Origin: Cheilinus undulatus
Taxonomy: Eukaryota > Chordata > Actinopteri > Labriformes > Labridae
Length of the DNA: 64,000 nucleotides
Assembly: GCF_018320785.1 (NCBI RefSeq)
Contig: NC_054881.1
Span: forward strand, 21,886,275-21,950,274
Direction of reading: 5' to 3'
Shown: in pieces, positions 1 to 12,479 of the stretch
Layout: each line of letters starts with the position of its first letter
Position numbering within the stretch: position 1 is the stretch's first letter
Translations under genes and position numbers: made by a program
Notes under the pieces: generated by a model
Told to the model about the DNA's origin: nothing
Database searches by the model: none
The model's input: only the letters and a program-made list of their open reading frames with translations

Positions 1-479
1 TTAACCTAGGCTTGTTTTCTAAAGGAAATAAAATAAGACCAAATTCTTTAGCTCATCTTTTTTGAAAAGTTACCTTGTGTTTTAATAAGGGCTAAAAAAA
101 GATTAAAATCTTTAATTGCAGTCGATCTCAGAATTTCTGTCATTGATCATGAGTAATCACACCCTTTCTAGTGCATTTTAAAATTCCTTTATTTGGCATT
201 GTACAGGTTTTGTGTCGTTTTTAATTTTTTCTTTTTACTGTCTTAAACTCGCATAATTGACTTCCTGTTTGGATACAGACCTGCAATTTATTATGGATAT
301 AAAATGAAATAAGAGAACTTTTAAAAGGTTCAGATGACTTTTAACTGTCCACTGAGCTGTCTCTGAGGTTTTTTAAGTGAAATGAGACATAAAGGAGCAG
401 TGGTGGATCGGCCAGCCACACACTACATGATTTTTAAATCCGGAAGAGAGAGGAAATTTAGGATTTTTCTTTCAGTAAC
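1..479. other. Non-coding, nothing recognised
   Basis: AT-rich DNA without an open frame of note or a recognised repeat. Confidence 0.5.
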
Positions 480-620
480 GGATTCCTTTAATGAAAATGT
501 AACTAATAATGGGATTACTTGAATTGTAAAATTAACACGTTACGTTACTCGTTACAACCAAAAAAGTAATCTGAGTACTCTAACGGATTACTTTGTAACA
601 CGTTACCCCCAACACTGGTT
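480..620. repeat. Remnant of a teleost DNA-transposon repeat (TAACG / TTACCCCCAACACTGG type)
   Basis: The stretch with several GTTAC/GTAAC motifs ending in TTACCCCCAACACTGG resembles a very common teleost nonautonomous element. Only a fragment is present; the class (probably hAT) comes from recollection. Confidence 0.5.
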
Positions 621-1077
621 ACAGGTGAAGCAAAGATCATAAAACAGGGAAGAGACTCAGGATGAAATCCTGGCTGGAATTAAGTTAAAGTTGTGTTTAT
701 GGTTGTTAGTGGTGAAAGTATGTATGCGCCAGCTGTGACACTACCCTGCCTGCTCGCTCTGATCGGTTGTTGTGGGTACTATGTCAGAGGCACTACGACC
801 TAGAATCATAAATATCCAATGTGTTCAAACGATGCAATTTGGAGCAGTGAAACAATCATGTTGACACCATACACAAGGATTATTCAGCCAAGCAATCGTT
901 TGTAACAAGGCTCCTCTCAGGATACACCCCCATGATCATCGGGGGAGGCAAATCTTGCCCCAAATCAGGCTTAAATCCTGTAGTATGTGGCCGGCCTTAC
1001 TCTACATCCCTGTGACTGCGGGGGGACACTGATGTGCCTTAAGCAAAGTGTGTTGAAGGGAACAGTAAAGCATGTGA

Positions 1078-1552
1078 TTAAAGGTCACATATTTTACCCC
1101 TTAAAGACATGTTTATATTGGTCTCAGAAGTCCCCAATACATGCCTGTGAAGTTTGTTGAAAAAACCCCTCTGTTTCAGCCCTTCTCAGAACGAGCTGTT
1201 TTATGTCTGTGGCTTTAAATGTTACTGAGCTGTCTGACTCCGCCCATGACCACACCCCTCTCAGGAAATGGATGTGGAGTAATGAATGTGGCTCTCCTGA
1301 TGGATCAAGAGAGGAGGGCGGAACCTTCTTCCAAGTGGGGAGGGCCAACTGAACCTGGGGGCGGTGCTAACTCCTTCAATGACATCATGAGGGGAATATC
1401 AGAGAACGGCTTGTTTCAGCACACATTTTCTGAAAGGTGGAGAAAGAGAGGCGGGGAGGGAATGGGTTTTTCTAAACTTTGGGGGGATTGTGGCACATGT
1501 TTTTGTTAGAAAAGCCTGAAAAAGTGTATTTTGCATAATATGTGACCTTTAA
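1078..1552. mobile_element. TTAA-target MITE, copy 1
   Basis: Bounded by TTAA at 1078-1081 and 1549-1552, with terminal inverted repeats AGGTCACATATT and AATATGTGACCT. The interior is shared with the copy at 55181-55686. Tetranucleotide TTAA duplication suggests mobilisation by a piggyBac- or Kolobok-type transposase. The 96-codon open frame inside is not a gene. Confidence 0.85.
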
Positions 1553-1779
1553 TTATGATTTTTAAAAATCAGTGCACTGATGATGGACCTTGATTAATCG
1601 CAAGGTTTTTATTGTCAATTTTTATTAGTCTTCAAATAAAAATTAAATAACCACTCATTATACATTATTTGATATCTGTTTAAGAGCCATACATCCGATT
1701 AAAAAAGATACATAGAGAGTGCTGAAAATAGTGGTTAGGTGGGTTCAGCAACACAATGGTGAGGAATATAAAAATAAAT

Positions 1780-1780
<1 letters not shown>

Positions 1781-1811
<31 letters not shown>

Positions 1812-1852
1812 TTCATCATTACTATTATTTCCTTTTTTATTATTATTATTAT
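1781..1852. repeat. (ATT)n microsatellite
   Basis: About ten uninterrupted TAT/ATT units at 1781-1811, then a second short run at about 1838-1852. Confidence 0.9.
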
Positions 1853-1859
1853 CATTTTA

Positions 1860-3700
1860 CGTATTTTTTGTTGTTAAGCTTTTTGAGAGATTGTCAGTCA
1901 TCACTGGTCAAAATGATTCCCTCCAGCCTGATTCTCACTCTCATTCAAGCACACTATTATCCCCACTCAGTGATTTGCAGTATTACAGCTGTGATCTAGC
2001 ACTGCTATGTGGCGAAAGCTGGTAATTACAACTAAACAAAACAGGATAAAGCATTTACCAAAAGAGGGCAGCAACGAGCTTCCCCACTGTCAGCGCTTTT
2101 CTTCTCCCAGCAGATTGTCGTCAAGGATTTCCATGATTTTTAGATGTCACATTAAAAACATTTCCAAAGAAGGTTTCAACTACACAAAGGAGTAAAAAAT
2201 TGCAGCAATATAGACAATCCATTAATTTCATTATCCTCAAATATTCATATCTGTTTTTATTAGTTTAATTCTGTTTTAAATAAAGTCCAATTATTTTGTA
2301 TGTCTTTCTGTCATCAAAAAAGCATATTGAAGGTTTTTTGTACAGTTTAATACTTGTGATGTTTTGTCATTTTTGCAAAGTTAAACAAGGACATCTAACG
2401 TTGTTCCTGCTTTTTCTTCTCTTTCTGTTTTTTTTAATTAATTTTTTCCTCTGGTCTGATAATTCCATATTTTAAACTGTCCTCAAACACCGTGTTAATA
2501 TGTTTTTTACTCTGCACTTGTATTTTCACCACTTTTACAAACAATAAGGTGAAACTGATCATATATACAACTTAATGCAGTGTAATATTACTTGATGAAA
2601 TAAAGATTTTCTAGCTCTTTCTGCGAGACATCGATTCCTTCACATCAACCGTCAGTCATGAAGCTGAACCTTAATCAACCTCGTCACACTTTCACTGCCT
2701 CGCCCTCTCTCCTCCGGCTGAAGTGGATCAGAGTTTGCTGGTTGAAAAAATAAACAGGTGATTAGAGCAGCAGGATGTCAGGATACTACTCATGACCCCA
2801 CTTGACCCCTCCTGACCCCTGTCACAAGACGTCATGTGACCACAGCAGCAGGGAGAAGCGCTAAAAGTGTTAAGGACAGGTCAACACTAAAATCTAAAAC
2901 AGTAATTTAAACAGATGTGCTGGGGTTTATTTGGAGGATTTAAAGTAAGAGTAAAGTTGAGAAATAAACTGTTTTACTGAAAATATTTTGAAGTTTGAGA
3001 TCAGCAGAAGTCCTGATGGTGGACTTTAAAGGTCTTCCCATCAAGCAGTGCAGCCTGCTTGCTGCTTTGGCTGTGATCGTGACTGACACCCCTCGATAGC
3101 CGTTTTTACTCCTGAAGTGATTGCTTCCTGTTACGGTTCTGCTGCTGCCAGGACTTGGAGGCTTTCATGTCGGCTGGCTGACAGACAGACAAGCAAACAC
3201 AGACACATGGAGTGAAAATAAAAACAAGTAGAAATCTTCAGTAAAACCTTGTAAAACCCTTCTAAGAAGAGTGGAGTAGCATCTGAAGGTATTCAGGAGG
3301 CCTTCATTCTATCTGTGATACCAACAATTCAAGCTAAAGCATGAAGTTAAATCCCAAACATTCAGAGCATTTGTGCATTCAGATACCAAATAATCCTTGA
3401 TACCCCTACTGCCCTCCACACTGGGTTGGTTTTTAGATGCACAGGTGCAGGAAGGATCATTGGACCCCCAACAGCTGATGAAATCTACTTTATTCCGCTA
3501 GTTTAAACAAAAGCATGGCTTTATATATTTCAGTTCGGTATTCACATTGTGACAGGAAATGTGGATCTTTTTAGAGATCTAGATCATTTGGCTCAGCTCA
3601 GCTATAAGAAACAGTTTTAGGGTCCCAAACAACTCTTCATTTGGTTCCATTTTTGTCAGGTGGATTTTACAAGTTTACAGTAAAGATGTCCACTGGTTTT
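1860..3700. other. Non-coding, nothing recognised
   Basis: No coding potential or known repeat identified. Slightly GC-richer around 2690-2850 and 3060-3180, without splice-flanked open frames. Confidence 0.45.
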
Positions 3701-3717
3701 CTTTCAAATGGGAGCTG

Positions 3718-4045
3718 GCTCCAGTTGCACCTTGATCTTGAAAACTAAGCAGGGTCAGGCCTGGTTAATACTTGGATGGGAGACACCAACACAACTTTGG
3801 TAAATGGCTGTTCAATGTGTATCTGCTTCTGCTTGAGGTTTCTGACTACTAGATTGAAGTTTTTTTTCCTTGCCGCTGTAGCTTTGCTAAATGTTGCTTA
3901 TTGCTGATGGTGGGTTAATGTTGGGTCTTTACTTGTAAGTAATATAACAGACCTTACAGTCCAGACCTGCCCTTTGAGACATGTCTTGAGAGGACTTTGG
4001 TTATGAATTGGCGCTGTACAAATAAAAATTGATTGATAGATTGTG
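3718..4045 (+). mobile_element. 5S rRNA-derived SINE
   Basis: Bases about 3727-3783 match the 3' half of 5S rRNA, with the internal-promoter segments ACTAAGCAGGGTCAGGCCTG and TACTTGGATGGGAGAC. The rest is a SINE body ending in GGCGCTGTACAAATAAAAA TTGATTGA, a tail shared with many teleost retroposons. The 5' half of 5S is missing, so this is not a working 5S gene. The type resembles 5S-headed SINEs (SINE3/Deu-type). Confidence 0.75.
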
Positions 4046-4254
4046 ATTGAAAAGGAGCTTTTTACTGAATGACACATCATGACTTCCTTGTAACTTCTTG
4101 TCTTGAACTGATATTTCAAATGTATGTAGCACTCTAAAAGATTTAAATGAAAAAAACAAAACAAAACAAAAAAAACAATAAGTCCTAAAAAAGCACATTT
4201 ATGAGAGAATGAAGGAGAAAAGCTGTTAAAAAGGTACTACTAGGTGCTTTGGCT

Positions 4255-4432
4255 GATGAAAGTTTATTCTTGCCACTATAGCTTTACTAAATGTTGCATG
4301 GTGCTGAACCCATGGTGCGTTAATGTTGGGTCTTTTCCTATAAATAATATAACAGAGTACGGTCCAGACCTGCCATCTTTGTAACATGTTGTCATGCATT
4401 GCAACTACACAAAATAAGATTGATTAGCTGAG
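4255..4432 (+). mobile_element. Second partial copy of the same SINE body
   Basis: Repeats the 3840-4040 body (GCCACTATAGCTTTACTAAA versus GCCGCTGTAGCTTTGCTAAA, then GTTAATGTTGGGTCTTTT and a GATTGATTAG tail) without the 5S head. Confidence 0.65.
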
Positions 4433-6600
4433 ATTGAAAGGAACAGTCTCTCGGAAAACAGGTTGTTTGTGAACGACACATTTCAATTTTTCTAGAGGAT
4501 TTATTGGCAAAACTGTCTATCAGCATGCCATTTTAAAGCATGTTCCCCAAGGAGGTAGAAAAGCTGTTAAAGAGGTACTACCAGCCTCTCAGCTATGGCT
4601 AATTCATCCCTGTTTATCCTTATTATCTGTAGCTTTACTGCAGTATGCAGGGAGATAAAGAGCTGTGGTAATCATGTATGAGCATGTGTGAGAATAAGAG
4701 GTGGGTAAGTAGGATAAGCTATCAAGTTGTCACTGTTAATGCTTATAGATATGGATGCAAGAACTAAAGTGCTGTCCCTTGGTATTTTATGTCCAAAACA
4801 GATTGGTAATTAAAAATTCTGAACAGGGTCAAAATTTAGCCCAAATAATGGTTTGGTTGTTGATGAACAGCTTTCTCAAATAATGGAGAGACTTTATCCT
4901 GAAGTCTTTAAAAACCCACACACTAACAGTGAACACAGACGGCTCAAAAATGATGAATAAGACTATGTACCACTCTAAAACATATCATGGTTCATTACTA
5001 GGAGTGGAGAGAGTCCAATAATACTTGTAACACTGGACAATAAAAGAACAGTTCTGTTGTTCATATTTGCACCTGCTCCTGGGAGTTTAACGCTTTTTAT
5101 AATCATTTCAGAAGTTAAAAACTATACAGAATGTTCATTCAATGTAACGACTAATGGACACAATTTCCAGTTTTCCTTTCCATCCCATTACACTTTACTT
5201 ACAGCACTTATTCTGCTCTTCAGATCGTGTCACAAAAGAAGTACCTGGCACAGTAACTGTTGATGATCTCCTATAAAAAATGGATTGTGACTTCAGTGGG
5301 TGTGCTGATAAAGCATATGTCCCTTTAATGTGGTAAAAAAAAAAAATGAGTTGAAGTAATCTATCAGACTGAAAAATGTTTGGTCCTTTGGGAGAGAGTG
5401 GTCTGGCTTTTCAGAGGGTTTGGCGGTTTAACCGCAATGATTAGACCTAAAACCTGCTAGGGATTTAAGATTAACTACTCCAGTGTGTTGATACATTTCT
5501 GTATTGATTATGATTTCCTTTATGACTCTGAATTTAATTGTTTAAGATAAAAACTGAATGAACTTTAATCTACTTATTGATAAAAGAATAATATTCTTTT
5601 CTTACATCATAATTGTAATAATCCCTGATCATTTCAGCTGAATGGAGTCTTTACATTGTTTTAGCGACTCTTAATATCTGACTGTAAATACAAGTAAGCT
5701 AATTAAATAGTGAATATATTTTTAGTCTTTACAAGAACTTCTATTCTAAATGAATACTATCACAGATATATTCAGACCACAACATGCTTTATTCAAAAAT
5801 CCTGCCTGGTGCTTATATTTCTCTGTGATATTCAGTGTAAGTACAGTGGTAGGTCAAAAACAGGGGCTGAGGTGTTTATTTGGCAGAGTGTCAGGCAGAA
5901 ATCTGATTTCTTGAATGGTGTAGGTGTTTTCATTATGGCAAACTTTGAATTACAGAGATATGATGCATGAAACAATAAAAAAAGAAAGTCTGGAATTGCT
6001 TTTGCAAAAACTAAACGAAAAAAGACAATGCTTTAGAGAAGGTATAGCTCCCCAAAAGCCACATTATGATACAAGCTACATTCAAAGGCCATTCAAACAC
6101 ACACAAAAAACCCTAAAGTAAACATTGGAACACTCATTCAAATGTTTATTTCATGCTTTTGATTTAGTGCCACCTACTGTAAGAAGCCAGTAACACCTCT
6201 AACATAGATAGCTAATCTTCTCCTTGAATTTTAAATTGTAAATATCAGTCCTGCCCTGATTTCTTCTACATGTTAGCATCTTGCTGCCACCTAGTGTTGA
6301 CACCTAGTACTACCTCATATACAAAGTGCAATATGCTCATTACCCTTGGTTTAATGACAGTCCTGGGAGGATCTACTAATCTCTCTGCTGTGTTGTGGCT
6401 TCACAGTCACTGTGGTCACACACCCTGACACACACTGGGGTGTGAGGACCCCTCAGTGCTACTTGCAGCCCTAGTTTTACATTGTTAAAGTATTAACATT
6501 GAACAACACTGAGTAGACTTTTAATATGATAGTATATAAAAAGTTCTAATCCTGCAACTGAAATGAATGGGAAAATAGAAGTTTTAAAAAGGCTCGGCCT
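4433..6600. other. Non-coding, nothing recognised
   Basis: AT-rich sequence with small open frames but no splice-flanked or family-like exon. Confidence 0.45.
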
Positions 6601-6900
6601 GGAATAGATCTGCTGTTCAGAATCTCCTTATGGCCACCCCACTTGTGCAAGTTTTGTCATAAATCCCTATGAGCATTTTTTTCAACAGTGAGCTCATGAG
6701 ATCAGTGGCCACAGTGACCTTTAACCTTTAAAATCTAATCAGTTCATCCTTGAGTCAGAGTTGACATTTTTGTAAAGTTTTAAGAAAAGTGTTCTTGAGA
6801 TATTGTATTGGCCAGACGGACACTCAGATGAACGTTCATGTAGGCAGAAAGACATACAAACGTATGGACAGACAACCTGAAAAACATCATGCCTCCAGCC
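6600..6900. repeat. Dispersed teleost repeat (GTGACCTTTAACCTTTAAAA type)
   Basis: Includes AAAATCTAATCAGTTCATCC, GTTCTTGAGATATTG and a run of CAGACGGACA-like motifs before GCCTCCAGCCCTGGC, the diagnostic order of a widespread fish repeat that I recognise by text. No ends defined. Confidence 0.55.
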
Positions 6901-6916
6901 CTGGCTAGTTCTGGAA

Positions 6917-7218
6917 GGGAGTGTATCACCACATTATGTAATAACGCCGCATTATGTAATAACCCTAACCACAGGACTTAGTGTGGGCTCCAAGGTATGC
7001 CCTTCCCAACTACCTTGCCCTAACTCTAACTGCTTAGTGACTTATGCCTAAACCTAACCCCCCTTCAGGGCTCCAGACTAAACACCTACCCTACTACCTT
7101 GCCCTAACCCTAACCGCTTAGTGGCTTAGAAAATGCTGCGTTATATCATGATGAATGAAAAATGTATTACATTATTACGTAATGCGGTGTCATTGCATAA
7201 TGCGGCACTACAGGGAGT
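6917..7218 (-). mobile_element. Inverted-end MITE with telomere-like interior, copy 1
   Basis: Both ends carry the palindromic motif CACATTATGTAATAA / TTATTACATAATG-type units; the interior has CCCTAACCCTAACC-like runs and CAGGGCTCCAGACTAAACAC. It is the reverse complement of the copy at 9313-9636. Confidence 0.75.
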
Positions 7219-7379
7219 CATTAAAATTTGTAGCTACAGCCACAAGTTACACATGCAAACAAGCCGTAGTCTTACCTAGAGGCTGTTTTTGGGGGCGGGG
7301 GGCTTTCGAGTCAACTTTTTGCTGTTTCCTCACTGTTTCTCACAGTTTCCCATCTAAAGTTGAAATCTAAGGTAACGAA

Positions 7380-7600
7380 GGGATGTAGATTTGTTATTCC
7401 ACCAATTTAAAGAACTCAAAGTGCCGCTGCACTCCAGACCTTGATTGATGCAATTTGGCCCTGAGCGGCTGTTTGATGGGCGGACTTCAGTGCACCAGCC
7501 TCTCTGTGATAAGAAGATACCAATCTGCAGCAGAATAATTACACTGATAACAGCATATGTGAGCAACTCTGGAGGTCAGCACCTGCCCTCACCCTTTCTT
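7380..7600. promoter_or_regulatory. Candidate conserved non-coding element
   Basis: Moderately GC-rich, repeat-free, with a TGATTGATG homeodomain-like core and the stretch GCCCTGAGCGGCTGTTTGAT. Assigned only because it stands out from AT-rich surroundings; no alignment could be made. Confidence 0.25.
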
Positions 7601-8390
7601 TTCTTTTTCTTTTTTGATTTAATGATCGGTTCTTTTCCCTCTTGCTTTGGTGCAGGTTGTTTTTCTGTGACAGAAACACGTCCCACTTCCCTCCATGTGT
7701 GAAGATGATTATCAGGGGGGTTGGTAATATTTAAGATATGGATCTATATGCAGAGTTGGTGAGTGTGTGAGAAGTTGAAAGAGGGGAAAGAGCCCTGTTT
7801 GTGTGATTGTGGGTGTGTGTTACTTCTCCTTTAAGAGGAAACCTTTTCTCATAACATGCTCTTGTCCTGTTCACAGTGCAGGGAAGTTTCAGCTGCACGA
7901 GAGGCTGCACCTTTGGAAGCTTGGTACAGCTCTGAAGGTGTACAGCTCTTACGTTTTTACTTGGCTCAGCAGCACGCTGGCAAATGCACCAGAGGAAGTT
8001 TTAAACTTTTCAACACATTTTCAACTTTCCAAGTATGAATTTAAACTTCTAATTTACAGTTAAGACAAAATAAGAATCAAGTATTTGTGTTATAAGTTAC
8101 TTTGTGTCCCTGTGTTGTCAGCTTTTATTCTGGAGGCCCTACAACACCATTAAGACCTTCAGTCAAACTTGGAACTGTTTTGTTTATCCAAATGGGACAT
8201 TTTACAAAATGTAAGACTTTTCTTACAGGTTTGAAGTCAGTTTAGAACTGGATTTGGACCAGTCAGGACTGAGCAAACATATGCTATGAAAATCTCATCA
8301 TAGTTTTGATGTTTATTGCCCGTTTAACCAGCATTGACAGTCAAATGTGATAAATCCAATCCCACTTACCTTCACAGGTCACACTGTAGG
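7600..8390. other. Non-coding, nothing recognised
   Basis: One GC-moderate stretch at 7860-7990 follows an acceptor-like CTGTTCACAG, but I found no matching donor and no family resemblance, so no exon is called. Confidence 0.4.
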
Positions 8391-8394
8391 CCAA

Positions 8395-10110
8395 AGATAC
8401 ACTCTTAGAAATTCCCCCTGTTAAAAAACAACTGGCAGTAGGGTTGCCAGGAAGTAACTGTAAAATGAACAGTATATTGCTATTGCTGAAATATACCGTT
8501 TGCTACTGTTTTTATAAATACAGCAAATAGCTGTTATTTTAAACCTTAACAGGAAAATGCTTTTGAAAAGATTAGCAGTTTATTATCATTCATTTACACT
8601 TTTTCTTAGAGGTATATTTGCAGATTTTTACTGTGGATTATAGCAAAATACTACACCTTGCTGTGAATTTATTTCCTTCTATCAAAACTGAGAAAATATT
8701 TATTTTTCTAAACCTAGTGATTTGATAAATTACTCCTTGCATGTCCTGTTATAAACACCATGTTTTAATGTGATAAACATGCAACTTAAAATGTCAAGAC
8801 AAATAACAAAACTTCAAAGTGTCTTCTCAAACCATGTCTCTTTATTAAAATTGAACAAACATACAGGTATGTATTAAGTGTCAATGCTGTTGTGCCAAAA
8901 CCTTCTGCAAAAAGGTCAACTTTTCAAGGTTTAACAAAAACTGGCAAATTTTTAATTTATGTAGTGGGTTTTGAATGAGTTTGATGGTTGTTAGGATCAT
9001 CAGACTTTCTCATGACATAGAGAATAACTTAAAACTTCAATTCTATTTAAAACACTAAAATAACAAAACAAAAATAAGTTGGTTTAGGACTGACAACAGC
9101 AGCCTGCTTCAAGCATTGCTGTCTAAGAAGATTATAACACAAACAATAAATATCAAAAAATTTGGTTGTAAAAAAAAATTGCATTACTATAAACTTAAGT
9201 TTCCCATAGACCACTACAGTACTACATTGATGTCCACAGATCTGGCATGGAAACATTATTAGAGGTACTGAAGGATATCCTGGACTAGAGACATTTTTAC
9301 TACAGCTCCCTGTAGCGCCACATTATGTAATAATGCCGCATTATGTAATAATGTAATAAATTCTCAATTCATTGTGTAATAATACTGCATTTGTAAGCCA
9401 CAAAGCGGTTAGGGTTAGGGCAAGGTAGTAGGGTATACCCTGGAGCCCACCTTAAGTCCTAGGGTTAAGGTTAGGTGTTTAGTCTAGAGCCCTGAAGGGG
9501 GGTTAGGTTTAGGCATAAGTCACTAAGCAGTTAGAGTTAGGGCAAGGTAGTTGGGTAGGGCATATCTTGGAGCCTACACTAAGTCCTATGGTTAGGGTTA
9601 TTACATAATGCGGCATTATTACATAATGTGGCGCTACACTCCCTCTGAATTTGCTTGCTGGACAGGAACTGCAAGGATTCTGTAAAGGGAAAAAACAATA
9701 TTAGAACTAAAGCAATAATACATTAAATGAATGATCTGAATTCAATTTTCAGCAACTGTTAAGATCAAGCTAATGTTAGCTGGTAAAGAATTTACTCACT
9801 CTGTGTGCCTGAGGTGTTTGTGCGTCATGTCAAACTCTAGCTAATGCTAATCTTACAAATGACCTCAAACTTAGTAAGTGATGGTTTTTGCCTATTCTAA
9901 CTAGCAAAGCAGTAAGACACTCACCTGTTTATTGTTAGGATGGAGTTGGATAACGATAATGATTTCTAACTTCACTCTACTTCCAAGCATGTGCTCTCAG
10001 GTTCTTGTTCCCAAAATGCAATGCAAAAAATACAAGAAATTACTTTTTTCTTTTCTTTAAGCAGTAATACAGTAAAATAATGTTATAAACTGTTATTATA
10101 CAGCAACTCA
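8395..10110. repeat. Probable large nonautonomous DNA-transposon remnant
   Basis: The left part (AACTGTAAAATGAACAGTAT and related ACTGT/ACAGT motifs near 8455-8560) and the right part (AACTGTTATTATACAGCAAC at about 10087-10106) resemble a common teleost element. The MITE at 9313-9636 sits inside. The ends and continuity are not proven. Confidence 0.35.
9313..9636 (+). mobile_element. Inverted-end MITE with telomere-like interior, copy 2
   Basis: Terminal inverted repeats of about 38 bp, starting TAGCGCCACATTATGTAATA at 9313 and ending with its reverse complement at 9636, are near perfect. The interior is rich in GGTTAGGG-like motifs. Opposite orientation to the copy at 6917-7218. Confidence 0.85.
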
Positions 10111-10169
10111 TTAGTGTGTACTTTCTGTGTCATCTATGTTTTGATGAGGTTCTTTACTCCACTTTCAGT

Positions 10170-10225
10170 AATTAGGTTCAGAATCAGCTTTATTGGCCAA
10201 GTATGCTCATGCAACAAGCAATATG
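10170..10225. repeat. Short dispersed teleost repeat fragment
   Basis: CAGAATCAGCTTTATTGGCC followed by AAGTATGC is a phrase from a very common fish repeat. Confidence 0.5.
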
Positions 10226-10739
10226 ACCTAGCTTAGATTTGCTCTTCATGTAAAGGAATTAAGAATTGAAAAAGAATAAAACAAATAAAACTGAAAAAGT
10301 ATAAGAAATACTAATTTGAAAACGTACAAGCCCTTGTAGGTATTTCGTCTAGTATATGTGAGTCCATGTGCATTAATAGTATGGTTACAAGATGTGCAAA
10401 GGGTGCAAGAATGCTGACCTGACATAATCAGAAATATTAAATATGTAAGGATGTAGGCAGATTTTCCCAATGTAAGATAATTAAGATAAATGATGAGTGC
10501 AAATGTGCATATGAGGTGAGGCATTTTACCACAGTTACCTTTCATACTTTGTTTTTTAAGATGCAGTACAGCAGTAAGAGACAGTGCAGGATATTTAACA
10601 TTGAGTAGGGCTAGGATGCTTGTTAAATGAGAGTTCTACTTTCTATTTCTATATTTTCTGACACTCTGTGTCTGTTGAATGATCATCAGAGTAACTCCGT
10701 GACTGTTGAGTGGTCATCAGGGTGACTCTGTGATGGTTA

Positions 10740-11015
10740 AATGAAGCAAAGGAAACTTTCAATGTGGTTTTTTGCTCTTTTTTATATAAAGAATTGTAGT
10801 CCAGTTATGATCATCTGCCAATATACTGTAGCTACATCTGAGCTAAACACTACACTGGCGCCATCACTACTTGTGGTACAGCAAAACCCTGCCTGTAGCT
10901 ACTGTCTCATTCTCCTCAAATGATGCTGATTGTTTAGGTCTGATCAGAGCTCTGCAAGGTGGATTTGCCTGATAACAGACATGAACACGGCTGGTCTGTC
11001 TGCTTTGCAATGTTA
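10740..11015 (+). repeat. Dispersed repeat family A, copy 1
   Basis: Shares ordered blocks with 48185, 52585 and 54776: GTTCTTTGCTC-like, CTGAGCTAAA.GCTACACTGG-like, CAAATGATGCTGATTG and TGCCTGATAACAGACATG. No terminal repeats recognised. Confidence 0.6.
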
Positions 11016-11268
11016 ATACTTTATAACTATATTGTTAATTAGGATTGTTTATCTATCCTTGCCCTGAGAAAACATGCATTGGTATATTTTTTACCTTATG
11101 TTTTCCATGATAAATATTCATTTTCTGTTTTCTTTTTTTAGGACATTGACCAATTTATGTCATTAATCTGAGATAGCCTATAGATGCTGGTTTCTCATGA
11201 GAATGAGCTAACTTCCTGAAATTCTGAGGAAAACCAGCACTGATATCTTGAGAGATAAGTGGCTCAAG

Positions 11269-11270
<2 letters not shown>

Positions 11271-11300
<30 letters not shown>
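11271..11300. repeat. Poly(A) tract
   Basis: Run of about 27 A residues; could be the tail of an unrecognised retroposon. Confidence 0.8.
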
Positions 11301-11302
<2 letters not shown>

Positions 11303-12470
11303 TATTTTATGTTATCACAATAAGATAGAGTGGAATAAAATGAATGGATGAATGTCCTCTTGGGGCTTCTGTACATGTCATCCACGATCATATCATCCAT
11401 ATCATCTACTGAGTCTTTTTTTAGAGTTCAGTTACCTTTAAGGTCACTATTTTCTGCCCAGTAACCAAAAAAATAAAAAATTAAAAAATTAAAAAATATG
11501 ACAATGCATGCAAACCATTTTAAAAAATCTGTTTCTCTAAAGAGGATCTTGTAGTCATTACATTTCCAAATCTTTTCTTTTTTAAAAAATCTTAATCTGA
11601 CCAAAGCTGAGGCTCTGCAGCAGACAGGACACACAAGACAATAATGACACAGCTCTATGATCCATCGCTAATGTGATCATTGGATGTTTGTTTTGAGGCA
11701 GAGAGCTCAAAATCCCATGTTGCTCAGCTTTCCTTCATTTTGGTCCCATTAGGCGCTGGCAGCACTCTTGTTTTTCCGTTGTTGTTGAAAGAAGCCCTTT
11801 CATATTCATATTGCATGTCTTGAAGTCTGTGTGCATGCATGTGCATGTTTGTTTTCTTGTGTCTGTAAAAATGCATGCACTCCAAAATGTAACTGCAGAA
11901 AAAATAAACCCAAAAAGGAAAAACTTCAGTCCGCAGATACGAGAGTGAAACACTGATCGGGTAAGTGTAGGTTCTTATTAGCAGCATGAAAACAGGAGGA
12001 GTACTTGTCATTTTAACACGGTCCCTAATGAATACCTATTAGTATAATGGCATAATTCTGACTTTTAAATGGTAGTGATTCATGTTAAAACTAAATGAAA
12101 GTGAAACGATCCTTAATGGGCACTCAGGGGGAACTAAATCTAAAAATATATTGCTTTTTTTTTTTACCTTTCTTGATTCATTCCACTGTAAAAAAAAAAA
12201 AAAAATAAGAGGCGTGGAGAATAATATTGGTGGAATTTTCAGGCAAGTGAACTTAAAGCATGATAAATTGAGTTAACATAAAAGCTTATGCAGATCCTAT
12301 GAATGACATATTTTGTGCCCTCTTTTTAAGTGTGACATATTAGAGATTTCAGAGCTGGATTAAAATACATAATCCTCAAATAGTTGAAGGCACATCTTAG
12401 TTGATGTGTCAATTTTAGCATCAGTTAAAAGAAAGAAGTATTTTTTAAGTTCATCACTGACATGATATAT
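11300..12470. other. Non-coding, nothing recognised
   Basis: AT-rich, with short A and T runs at 12160 and 12190. No exon seen. Confidence 0.45.
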
Positions 12471-12479
12471 TTCGTTGCT

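Noticed and set aside
1219..1509. 96-codon open frame
   Set aside because: Internal to TTAA MITE copy 1; the similar frame in copy 2 (55281-55541) differs in extent, so neither is a gene.
3727..3790. 5S rRNA gene
   Set aside because: Only the 3' half is present, with substitutions and no terminator T run; it is a SINE head.
6950..7130. Interstitial telomere repeat
   Set aside because: CCCTAA-like runs are short, irregular and part of a MITE interior shared with 9400-9600.
7861..8010. Possible exon after an acceptor-like CTGTTCACAG
   Set aside because: Two frames are open, but no good donor follows and no family match could be made.
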